Source of the DNA: Actinomycetota bacterium
Lineage (GTDB): Bacteria; Actinomycetota; Actinomycetes; Streptosporangiales; Streptosporangiaceae
DNA: 5,823 nt
Assembly: GCA_003168295.1 (NCBI GenBank)
Contig: PMST01000108.1
Coordinates: 23,372-29,194, forward strand
Direction of reading: 5' to 3'
The notes under the pieces were generated by a model. The model was not told where the DNA came from. It saw only the letters and a program-made list of their open reading frames with translations, and did no database searches. This document shows, in pieces, positions 1 through 5,823 of the stretch (position 1 is its first letter; the number at the start of each line of letters is the position of its first letter). Both the position numbers and the translations under genes were made by a program.

Positions 1-302
1 TCGAACCAGGCCAGCAGCTGAGCTCCGGTGCGGTCGCGGAAGCGGGCGGCGATCTTGTCCGGGGAGATACCGCCGCCCGCTTCGGTCTCGGCCAGCGCGG
101 CCAGGAAATCCTCAGGCGCGGCCGCGGACTGGACCGTGACCTCGTCGAAGTAGGCGAGGTGGCTGATCTGGTCGGCGATGTCCCACCCGGCCGCAGGCGT
201 CGCCAGGTGCCAGCCCGCCTCGTCGAGGCCGGCCACCAGGGCGCGGGTGATGGCCGACTCGGCGGCCACGTCGTCGGTCAGCGCGGCCATGTCTGCCGGC
301 AT
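1..302 (-). CDS. DinB/maleylpyruvate isomerase-like metal-binding protein, TIGR03084-like (3' end beyond window)
   Basis: The N-terminal 100 residues of a protein that continues past the left edge. The start is ATG at 302, 4 nt after the alpha-subunit stop, with a strong ribosome site; a second ATG at 290 (Met5) is possible. The sequence opens with a helix (MAALTDDVAAESAITRALV), then LDEAGWHLATPAAGWDIADQISHLAYFDE (residues 26-54, here split at LATP). The pattern tP..GW.i.DQi.HLa..De is the hallmark of the DinB/mycothiol-dependent maleylpyruvate isomerase N-terminal fold. His48 corresponds to the first of the three metal ligands (His, Glu, His); the other two would lie off-window. A later SPDKIAARFRDRTGAQLLAWF helix also fits the TIGR03084-type actinobacterial proteins, which I recall but did not search. 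Members of the fold use metal and often mycothiol or another thiol, but the reaction of this group is not established to my knowledge. Cotranscription with an acyl-CoA carboxylase suggests a role in the same pathway (inference). Confidence 0.75.
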   Translation of the reverse strand, partial: MPADMAALTDDVAAESAITRALVAGLDEAGWHLATPAAGWDIADQISHLAYFDEVTVQSAAAPEDFLAALAETEAGGGISPDKIAARFRDRTGAQLLAWF

Positions 303-306
303 GGGA

Positions 307-2340
307 TCATCCCTCCTCCTGGCCCGATGCGTCCACGACCGCGAGGATCTGGCCCGCGGCGACCTGCTCCCCCGCCTTGGCCCGCAGTTCGGCCAGCACG
401 CCGTCGGCGGGAGCGGTGACGGTCTGCTCCATCTTCATCGCCTCCAGCACGACCAGCGGCTGGCCCGCGGTGACCGTCGCGCCGACGTCTGCCAGGATGC
501 GCAGGACCAGGCCTGGCATCGGGGCGAGCAGCGATCCGGTGGGCGCTATCTTGTCCGGCTGGCCGAACCTCGGCACTTCGGACAGCGCGCTGGACCCGTT
601 ACTCGCGTCGACGTACGTCTGCGTCCCCACCCGGTGCACCAGGTACACCCGGCGCAGGCCGTCCACCTCCAGGTCAACCAGGTCCGGGCCGGCTGCGTGC
701 AGGAGCAGCGCGGCGCCCAGCGGCACATCGTTGACGGTGGCCTCGACGGGACCGCCGCCCGTCACGCGGTAGGCGACGGCGAACTCCGCGCCGTCGGCGG
801 TGTAGGTCAGGCGCTGCGGGGCGGAACGGACGTTGCGCCAGCCGGACGGCAGCGTGGCCAGCACCGGCGCCTCGGCCCGGTGAACCGCCTGCCGGGCCAG
901 GGCCGCGACCAGGGCGTGCCAGTCGGTAGCCCTGGGGCGGGACGCGGTGAGGGCGGCCGGCTCGTGCCGGGTGAGGTAGCCGGTATCGGTCCGGCCGCTC
1001 GCGAACTCCGGCTCGCGCAGGATCGCCGCCAGCAGGTCTCGGTTGGTGGTGACACCGTGGATCTGGGCGCGGTCCAGGGTGCGCGCCAGGCGTTTGGCCG
1101 CGTCGGCGCGGGTGCGGCCGTGCGCGATCACCTTGGCCAGCATCGCGTCGTAGTGCGGGCTGACCACGGACCCGTCGCGGAAGCCGGTGTCGGTCCGGAC
1201 GCCGGGGGCCGCTGGAATGACGAAACGATGCAGCGGACCCGTGACCGGCAAGAACCCGGCCGCGACGTCCTCGGCGTACAGCCGGACCTCGATGGCGTGG
1301 CCGTTGATCGCCGCGCTGGTGGCCGCCGGCGGCAGCGGCTCGCCTTCGGCGATGCGCAGCTGCAGCTCGACGAGATCCAGTCCGGTGACCTCCTCGGTCA
1401 CCGGGTGCTCGACCTGCAGCCTGGTGTTGACCTCCAGGAAGAAAAACGACCCGTCCTGGCCGAGCACGAACTCCACGGTGCCCGCGCCGATGTAGCCGAT
1501 CGCCTGGCCCGCGGCCACGGCCGCCGAGGTCAGCGCGGCGCGGAGTTCGTCGTCGACGGCCGGTGACGGGCACTCCTCGACGATCTTCTGATAGCGGCGC
1601 TGGATGGAACACTCACGCTCGAACAGGTGGACCACGTGGCCCGCCGTGTCGCCGAGGATCTGGACCTCGACGTGGCGGGGGTCGATCACGAACCGCTCGA
1701 GGAACACGGTCCCGTCGCCGAACGCCGAGGCCGCCTCACCGCGCGCGCTCCGCACGGCTTCGGCGAGCCCGGCCGGGTCGCCGACCAGCCGCATGCCGCG
1801 CCCGCCGCCGCCGAAGGCCGCCTTGACCAGCAGCGGGAACCCGATACCCGCGGCCGCGGCGGCCATGTCATCGAGGTCATCGGCGCTGGCGATGGTCACG
1901 CCGGGCAGGACCGGCACGCCGGCGGCGGCCATCAGGGCCTTGGCCTGCACCTTGGAGCCCATCGCGGCGATCGTGCCCGGTCCCGGGCCGACGAAGATGA
2001 GCCCGGCGGCGGCGCAGGCCCGGGCGAACGCCTCGTTCTCCGAAAGGAAACCGTAACCGGGATGAACGGCGTCGGCGCGGGTCGCGGCCGCGGCCGCGAT
2101 GATGAGGTCGCCGCGCAGGTAGGTATCGGCGGCCGCGGCTCCGGGCAGCCGGACCGCCTCGTCGGCGAGGGCGACGTAGGGGGCGTCGGCGTCCGGGTCG
2201 GAGAAGACGGCCACCGTGGCGATGCCGAGGCCGTGCGCGGTCCGCATGATCCGGGCCGCGATCTCACCGCGGTTGGCGATCAGGAGCTTTCCTATCGGCC
2301 CGGTCAGCGGCCCGGAGCTGGCGTGAGACATCGTCATCAC
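307..2340 (-). CDS. Acyl-CoA carboxylase biotin carboxylase/biotin carrier (alpha) subunit
   Basis: Carboxylates its own biotin using ATP and bicarbonate, then presents it to the beta subunit. At 677 residues (from GTG 2340) it matches single-chain MCC/PCC-type alpha subunits. The biotin carboxylase domain spans about residues 16-460. It includes LLIANRGEIAARI (19-31), HPGYGFLSENE (93-103), the ATP-grasp glycine loop KAAFGGGGRGM (173-183), the bicarbonate/ATP site ERECSIQRRYQK (241-252) and FLEVNTRLQVEH (301-312). A less conserved linker of about residues 475-595 corresponds to the BT domain that docks alpha onto beta in MCC/PCC holoenzymes. The C-terminal biotin carrier domain (about 600-670) has LLAPMPG and the biotinylation motif EAMKME, with the acceptor at Lys636 (codon 435-433). 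All catalytic motifs are intact. TGA is at 309-307, 4 nt before the next gene. Biotin ligase would have to act from elsewhere in the genome. The enzyme class is certain; the acyl specificity resides in the beta subunit. Confidence 0.95.
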   Translation of the reverse strand: MMTMSHASSGPLTGPIGKLLIANRGEIAARIMRTAHGLGIATVAVFSDPDADAPYVALADEAVRLPGAAAADTYLRGDLIIAAAAATRADAVHPGYGFLSENEAFARACAAAGLIFVGPGPGTIAAMGSKVQAKALMAAAGVPVLPGVTIASADDLDDMAAAAAGIGFPLLVKAAFGGGGRGMRLVGDPAGLAEAVRSARGEAASAFGDGTVFLERFVIDPRHVEVQILGDTAGHVVHLFERECSIQRRYQKIVEECPSPAVDDELRAALTSAAVAAGQAIGYIGAGTVEFVLGQDGSFFFLEVNTRLQVEHPVTEEVTGLDLVELQLRIAEGEPLPPAATSAAINGHAIEVRLYAEDVAAGFLPVTGPLHRFVIPAAPGVRTDTGFRDGSVVSPHYDAMLAKVIAHGRTRADAAKRLARTLDRAQIHGVTTNRDLLAAILREPEFASGRTDTGYLTRHEPAALTASRPRATDWHALVAALARQAVHRAEAPVLATLPSGWRNVRSAPQRLTYTADGAEFAVAYRVTGGGPVEATVNDVPLGAALLLHAAGPDLVDLEVDGLRRVYLVHRVGTQTYVDASNGSSALSEVPRFGQPDKIAPTGSLLAPMPGLVLRILADVGATVTAGQPLVVLEAMKMEQTVTAPADGVLAELRAKAGEQVAAGQILAVVDASGQEEG
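311..320 (-). promoter_or_regulatory. Strong Shine-Dalgarno for the DinB-like gene
   Basis: The minus strand reads AGGAGGAGGG within the last alpha-subunit codons (QEEG), with 8 nt between the run and ATG at 302. It is the best ribosome site in the window and predicts efficient translation of the last visible gene. The out-of-frame ATG at 310 is not a competing start, since it does not lead into the conserved frame. Confidence 0.7.
2331..2340 (-). promoter_or_regulatory. Overlapping stop/start junction between beta and alpha subunits
   Basis: The minus strand reads GTGATGACGATG. The GTG at 2340 overlaps the beta-subunit TGA (2339-2337) by GTGA, and two further in-frame ATGs begin at 2337 and 2331. 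No convincing Shine-Dalgarno precedes any of the three; the upstream bases are the GVFRM codons, CTTCCGGAT. Alpha-subunit translation therefore probably depends on re-initiation by ribosomes finishing beta. All three starts give plausible N termini differing by at most three residues. Confidence 0.6.
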
Positions 2341-3932
2341 ATCCGGAAGACGCCGAAGCCGCGGCGGCCGGCGATGGGGCCCGAGTGCACCGCCGAGAGG
2401 GTCAGGCCGAGGACGGTCCGGGTGTCGCGGGGGTCGATGATGCCGTCGTCGTACAGGCGCGCGCTGACGAAGAAGGAGTGCGATTCGGCTTCGATCTGGG
2501 CCTCGATCTCGGCGGTGCGGGCCCGGTCCGTTTCCTCATCGAACGAACGTCCCGCGGAGGCGGCCGAGGCCCGGCCGACGATCGACATTACCCCGGCGAG
2601 CTGCGCCGCGCCCATCACGGAGAGCTTGGCGCCTGGCCAGGCGAACATGAAGCGCGGGTCGTAGGCCCGGCCGGACATGCCGTAGTTGCCGGCTCCGAAC
2701 GACGACGCCATGTTGATCGTGAGGTGCGGGACGGCCGAGTTGGTCACCGCGTTGATCATTTTCGCGCCGTCCTTGATGATGCCGCCTTGCTCGTAGCTGG
2801 TGCCGACCATGTAGCCGGTCGTGTTCTGCAGGAACACCAGCGGCGTGTCGCTGGAGTTGGCCAGCAGGATGAACTCGGTGGCCTTCTTGGCCTCCTCGCT
2901 GAACAGCACCCCCCGGTGGTTGGCCAGCACCCCGACCGGGTAACCGTGGATGCGCGCCCAGCCGGTCACCAGCGAGGTGCCATACAAGGGCTTGTACTCG
3001 TCGAAGTCTGAATCGTCGACGACCCGGGCCAGGACCTCGCGCGGGTCGAACGGGACCTTCACGTCAGCGGACACGATGCCGAGGATCTCGTCCGGGTCGT
3101 ACCGCGGCGGAACGGCCGGCCCCGGCGGCGCCCCCTGCTTACGCCAGTTGATCCTGGCCATGATGCCGCGGCCGATGCGGATGGCGTCGAGCTCATCGAC
3201 GGCGAAGTAGTCAGAGAGCCCCGAGATCCGGGAGTGCATCTCGGCGCCGCCGAGCGACTCGTCGTCGGACTCCTCGCCGGTGGCCATCTTCACCAGCGGG
3301 GGCCCGCCGAGGAACACCTTGGCCTGTTGGTCTACCAGAACGGCGTAGTCACACATGCCGGGCACGTACGCGCCGCCCGCGGTGGAGTTGCCGAACACCA
3401 GCGCCACCGTGGGCACCGCGTGCGCGGACAGCTCGGTAAGCTCGTGAAAGATCCGGCCGGCCGGGACGAACAGGTCAGCCTGCGTCGGCAGGTCCGCGCC
3501 GCCGGACTCCACCAGGTTCATCACCGGCAGCCGGCTGGTACGCGCGATCTCCAGGGCGCGCAGGGTCTTGCGCAGCGAGTACGGGTTCATCGCGCCGCCG
3601 CGGACGGTCGGATCGTGCCCGATGATCACGCACTCGACGCCGGAGATCACGCCGACGCCGGTGACCACGCTGGCGCCGACGGTGAACCCGGTGCCCCAGG
3701 CGGCCAGCGCGGACAGCTCGAGGAACGGGCTGTCCGGGTCGACCAGCAGCTCGATGCGTTCCCGCACGCCGAGCCGGCCCCGGTCCCTGTGCCGCTGCTG
3801 ATAGCGTTCCCCGCCGCCGGCGATGACCAGCTCGAGCTGGGAGTCCAGCTCATCGAGCACGGCCAGCTGCGCGGCGCGGTTGGCGCGGTAGGTTCCGTCG
3901 GCCAGGTCGACCTGCGAGGTGAGGACCGGCAC
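2337..3932 (-). CDS. Acyl-CoA carboxylase carboxyltransferase (beta) subunit, MCC/GCC-like
   Basis: Carboxyltransferase half of a biotin-dependent acyl-CoA carboxylase; it moves the carboxyl group from carboxybiotin to an acyl-CoA. From GTG 3932 the protein has 531 residues, typical for methylcrotonyl-CoA and related beta subunits. The frame stays open upstream to 4175, but those 81 codons lie inside the synthetase gene and look like no family member. It has two crotonase-like halves. The N half carries GNSTAGGAYVPGM (181-193), an oxyanion-hole loop, then FLGGPPLVKMATGEE and LGGAEMHSRISGLSDY. The C half carries FLQNTTGYMVG (368-378), IKDGAKMINAV and SFGAGNYGM (411-419) with GRAYDPRF, ending in GVFRM. 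These match the methylcrotonyl-/geranyl-CoA carboxylase branch better than classic propionyl-CoA carboxylase (family knowledge recalled, not searched). After SVMG (438-441), AAQLAG replaces the GEQAA type seen in MCC. It overlaps the alpha-subunit start by 4 nt, as expected for partners made in a fixed ratio. Substrate unresolved. Confidence 0.92.
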   Translation of the reverse strand: MPVLTSQVDLADGTYRANRAAQLAVLDELDSQLELVIAGGGERYQQRHRDRGRLGVRERIELLVDPDSPFLELSALAAWGTGFTVGASVVTGVGVISGVECVIIGHDPTVRGGAMNPYSLRKTLRALEIARTSRLPVMNLVESGGADLPTQADLFVPAGRIFHELTELSAHAVPTVALVFGNSTAGGAYVPGMCDYAVLVDQQAKVFLGGPPLVKMATGEESDDESLGGAEMHSRISGLSDYFAVDELDAIRIGRGIMARINWRKQGAPPGPAVPPRYDPDEILGIVSADVKVPFDPREVLARVVDDSDFDEYKPLYGTSLVTGWARIHGYPVGVLANHRGVLFSEEAKKATEFILLANSSDTPLVFLQNTTGYMVGTSYEQGGIIKDGAKMINAVTNSAVPHLTINMASSFGAGNYGMSGRAYDPRFMFAWPGAKLSVMGAAQLAGVMSIVGRASAASAGRSFDEETDRARTAEIEAQIEAESHSFFVSARLYDDGIIDPRDTRTVLGLTLSAVHSGPIAGRRGFGVFRM

Positions 3933-3937
3933 CCGGG

Positions 3938-5554
3938 TCAGCTCCCGTGTTCCGGATGGGCGTAGTGCTCGGCTTGATAGTGCCGGGCGTGATCGCTGCG
4001 CACGACGTTCTTCTGGATCTTGCCGGTCGAGGTCTTCGGCAGCTGGTCGGTGACGATCACCGACTTGGGCACCTTGTACCCGTCCAGCATCGTCTTCATC
4101 GAAGCGATCAGCTCGCCGGCGTCGATGCTCTGGCCGGGCTTGGGCACCACTACCGCGGTGACGGCCTCGCTCCACCGGTCGTGCGGCAGTCCCACCACGA
4201 CGGCCTCGGCGACCCGCGGGTCGGCGGCGTAGACGGCCTTCTCGACCTCGATGGACGCGACGTTCTCCCCGCCGGTCTTGATCACGTCCTTGTGGCGGTC
4301 GGTGAACCAGAGCACGCCGTCGTCGCCGAACCGGCCGACGTCGCCTGAGTGGAACCAGCCGTGCGCGAACGCGGCGTCCGTCGCCTCTTCGTTGTCCAGG
4401 TAGCCGGACATCGTGCTCGGCCCCCGGTAGACGATCTCACCGGTCTCGCCCGGCGGGAGCAACTCGCCACCCGGGCTCATGATCGCGACCTGGACCCCGA
4501 TCAGCGGGGTGCCGACGGCGCCGATGTGGGAGAGCTGATGCTCGGGCCGGAACAAGGTCGTGATCGGGCTCATCTCGGTCTGCCCGAACAGCAGCGCGAA
4601 GTCGCAGCCGAATCCGTCCAGGCAGCGGCGGATCAGGTCATCCGGCATCGGCGCCATCGCGTAGACCGCCCGGCGCAGGCTGGACAGGTCCCGCTCGTGG
4701 AAGCCGGGATGGTCAAGCGCGGTCCGGTACATCATCGGCAGCCCGAAGATCTGAGTGATCTGCTCACTTTCGATCAGGTCAAGCAGGGCGGCCGGGTCGA
4801 ATCCGCGCAGCACGTAGATCGTGGCGCCGACCAGGATGGCGGGCGTGCAGAACGCGTTCAGCTGGGCGGTGTGGAACATCGGCATCATCGCCACGAACCG
4901 GTCGTCGGCCCGCCAGCCGGAATCGAGCGCGCCGGACATCGACTCGAGGTAGATGGCCAGGTGCGAAGCGACCACGCCCTTGGGGAACGACGTGGTGCCC
5001 GAGGTATAGAGGTAGCTCAGCGGATCGCGGTCCTCGACCAGGCACTCGGGCTCGGTCGCGTGACCGTGCAGGGTCAGGGCCTCGATCGTGGTCCAGGCCC
5101 GGTCGGCGGGCTCGGCTTCATAGCCAGCGCCCGTTCCCGGGGCGACGATCACGTCGGCGACCTCGCTCACCTTGGCGATGGCGTCCCGCATCGCCCCGAC
5201 CAGCTGGGACTCCACCACGATGCCGCGGGCGCGGGAGTGGCCGAGCACGTAGGCCACCTCGTCGGGCCGCCAGCCCAGGTTGACCGGCACGCAGACCACG
5301 CCGAGCTTGGCGCAGGCGTAATAGACGGCGAGGAAGTCGGCGCTGTTACCCGAGGCGAGCGCGAGCACGGAGCCGCGCTCGTAACCGAGTCCGGCCAGGC
5401 CGTGAGCGACCCGGTTCACGTAGCCGTTGAAGTCGGCGTAGCTGAAGCGGCGGCCGCCGTCGACGACCGCGAGCTGGCCCGGCCGGGCCGCGGCGGTCCG
5501 GGTCAGGGTGTCGCCGACGTTTATCCGGCCGATGAGGTTGCGCGCGAGGTCCAC
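3938..5554 (-). CDS. AMP-forming acyl-CoA synthetase (FadD-like, ANL superfamily)
   Basis: A 538-residue cytoplasmic ligase of usual length for the class. It activates a carboxylic acid with ATP to an acyl-adenylate, then transfers the acyl group to CoA. Core motifs appear in order. The phosphate-binding loop is YTSGTTSFPKGV (183-194). The A5 motif is FGQTE (323-327). The ATP-ribose aspartate is in HSGD (402-405). The hinge region DRHKDVIKTGGEN (419-431) leads into the mobile C-terminal domain, and the A10 catalytic lysine is K512 in PKTSTGKIQKN. In the phosphate loop Ser189 stands where most relatives have Gly (SGTTGxPKG). No signal peptide or membrane segment is evident. The start is GTG at 5554, preceded by a purine-rich site; TGA is at 3940-3938, 5 nt before the carboxyltransferase start. 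It probably supplies the CoA ester used by the neighbouring dehydrogenase and carboxylase. The acyl substrate (medium, branched or isoprenoid) cannot be read from the sequence. Confidence 0.93.
   Translation of the reverse strand: MDLARNLIGRINVGDTLTRTAAARPGQLAVVDGGRRFSYADFNGYVNRVAHGLAGLGYERGSVLALASGNSADFLAVYYACAKLGVVCVPVNLGWRPDEVAYVLGHSRARGIVVESQLVGAMRDAIAKVSEVADVIVAPGTGAGYEAEPADRAWTTIEALTLHGHATEPECLVEDRDPLSYLYTSGTTSFPKGVVASHLAIYLESMSGALDSGWRADDRFVAMMPMFHTAQLNAFCTPAILVGATIYVLRGFDPAALLDLIESEQITQIFGLPMMYRTALDHPGFHERDLSSLRRAVYAMAPMPDDLIRRCLDGFGCDFALLFGQTEMSPITTLFRPEHQLSHIGAVGTPLIGVQVAIMSPGGELLPPGETGEIVYRGPSTMSGYLDNEEATDAAFAHGWFHSGDVGRFGDDGVLWFTDRHKDVIKTGGENVASIEVEKAVYAADPRVAEAVVVGLPHDRWSEAVTAVVVPKPGQSIDAGELIASMKTMLDGYKVPKSVIVTDQLPKTSTGKIQKNVVRSDHARHYQAEHYAHPEHGS
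3942..3946 (-). promoter_or_regulatory. Shine-Dalgarno deciding the carboxyltransferase start
   Basis: The minus strand reads GGGAG within the last codons of the acyl-CoA synthetase, 9 nt before GTG at 3932. It favours that GTG over any start further upstream inside the synthetase gene. Confidence 0.55.
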
Positions 5555-5557
5555 GGA

Positions 5558-5565
5558 CCCTCCCC
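5558..5565 (-). promoter_or_regulatory. Shine-Dalgarno for the acyl-CoA synthetase, overlapping the upstream stop
   Basis: The minus strand reads GGGGAGGG followed by TCC and the GTG start at 5554. The purine run shares its first G with the TAG stop of the dehydrogenase gene. The spacer from the GGAGG core to GTG is only about 4 nt, slightly short. The arrangement suggests that ribosomes terminating on the dehydrogenase can start the synthetase directly. It also supports GTG 5554 as the start, since no better in-frame start follows before conserved sequence begins. Confidence 0.6.
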
Positions 5566-5823
5566 TAGTACGACCTGGGCAGGCCCAGGCTGTGCTGGGC
5601 CACGTAGTTGAGGATCATTTCCCTGTTGACCGGCGCGATCCGCAGCAGCCGGGCCAGCCCCCAGTACGGAATGAGCCCGTATTCGGTGGCCACGCCGTTC
5701 CCGCCGTGGGTCTGGATGGCCGCGTCGATCGCGGCGATCGCGGCCTCGGCGGCGGCGTACTTGGCCATGTTGGACGACTCCCCGGCGGGCTGGCCGTGGT
5801 CGTGCTGCCACGCGGCCTGCCTG
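5565..5823 (-). CDS. Acyl-CoA dehydrogenase, C-terminal fragment (5' end beyond window)
   Basis: Flavin-dependent acyl-CoA dehydrogenase that would introduce an alpha,beta double bond into an acyl-CoA in the cytoplasm and pass electrons to electron transfer flavoprotein. Only the last 85 residues are present; the reading frame is open to the right edge and ends in TAG at 5567-5565. The visible part is the C-terminal helical domain. It has an alanine-rich helix beginning at the MAKYAAAEAA stretch, then the FAD/subunit-contact motif QTHGGNG followed by VATEYGLIPYW, and it ends in LGLPRSY. In medium-chain type enzymes the catalytic Glu lies in a YEGT motif about 20 residues further on. Here that position reads PVNREMI, so the catalytic base is probably elsewhere (inference). 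The ATG at 5768 is internal, not the start: coding similarity continues upstream of it (AAWQHDHGQPAGESSN). It is the first visible gene of the operon, 10 nt before the acyl-CoA synthetase. The family call is firm; the substrate is unknown. Confidence 0.9.
   Translation of the reverse strand, partial: RQAAWQHDHGQPAGESSNMAKYAAAEAAIAAIDAAIQTHGGNGVATEYGLIPYWGLARLLRIAPVNREMILNYVAQHSLGLPRSY

Noticed and set aside
178..1566. Long plus-strand open frame (462 codons) opposite the alpha subunit
   Set aside because: Antisense shadow of a GC-rich gene. The translation is low-complexity and rich in Arg, Gly, Gln and His with no family motifs, while the minus strand encodes an intact biotin carboxylase/carrier protein.
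2084..2097. Perfect 14-base palindrome GCGGCCGCGGCCGC
   Set aside because: It encodes the alanine run IAAAAAT in the biotin carboxylase domain. Alternating GCG/GCC codons give the palindrome by chance, and there is no sign of a regulatory site.
1627..2664. Plus-strand open frame of 345 codons spanning the alpha/beta junction
   Set aside because: It crosses two well-supported minus-strand genes, has low-complexity Gly/Arg-rich content and no recognisable domain.
3234..3965. Plus-strand open frame of 243 codons opposite the carboxyltransferase
   Set aside because: Antisense shadow without domain signal; the oxyanion-loop motifs of the beta subunit are on the other strand.
5555..5564. Possible promoter or terminator between dehydrogenase and synthetase
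   Set aside because: The gap is only 10 nt and is filled by the ribosome site. No hairpin or -35/-10 pair can fit; the other junctions are shorter still.
4349..5611. Plus-strand open frame of 420 codons opposite the acyl-CoA synthetase
   Set aside because: Mirror frame of a high-GC gene. The opposite strand carries all ANL-superfamily motifs; this translation has none.
1..5823. Mobile elements, CRISPR repeats, tRNA/rRNA genes or attachment sites
   Set aside because: No terminal inverted repeats, transposase or integrase motifs, regularly spaced repeats or structural RNA signatures were seen. Nearly every base is assigned to a metabolic gene.

Overview
The window is GC-rich and almost entirely coding. 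All five supportable genes lie on the minus strand and read from high to low coordinates. High G+C, frequent GTG starts, tight gene packing and a DinB-like protein of the type common in mycothiol-producing bacteria all point to an actinobacterium. Genus cannot be fixed from this sequence.

In transcription order the layout is: (1) the C-terminal 85 residues of an acyl-CoA dehydrogenase, entering from the right edge (5823-5565); (2) an AMP-forming acyl-CoA synthetase (5554-3938); (3) a biotin-dependent acyl-CoA carboxylase carboxyltransferase (beta) subunit (3932-2337); (4) its biotin carboxylase plus biotin-carrier (alpha) subunit (2340-307); (5) the N-terminal 100 residues of a DinB/mycothiol-dependent maleylpyruvate isomerase-like protein resembling the TIGR03084 group (302-1), leaving at the left edge. 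Junctions are +10, +5, -4 and +4 nt, so there is no room for internal promoters or terminators between genes. Most Shine-Dalgarno sequences sit inside the preceding gene. This is one operon with probable translational coupling; its promoter and terminator are both outside the window.

Together the enzymes suggest a catabolic module. An acid is activated to its CoA thioester by the synthetase and desaturated by the dehydrogenase. The two-subunit carboxylase then carboxylates the resulting enoyl-CoA (or a saturated acyl-CoA) using biotin, ATP and bicarbonate. The carboxyltransferase resembles the methylcrotonyl-CoA/geranyl-CoA carboxylase branch, so a branched-chain or isoprenoid-derived acid is a reasonable guess. 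The same enzyme classes (synthetase, dehydrogenase, carboxylase alpha and beta) occur in leucine/isovalerate and acyclic terpene (Atu) degradation. No hydratase or lyase is visible, so the substrate remains open. The DinB-like protein is the least understood member. The ordinary enzymes are well supported; I see no mobile element, CRISPR array, RNA gene or clearly novel system.
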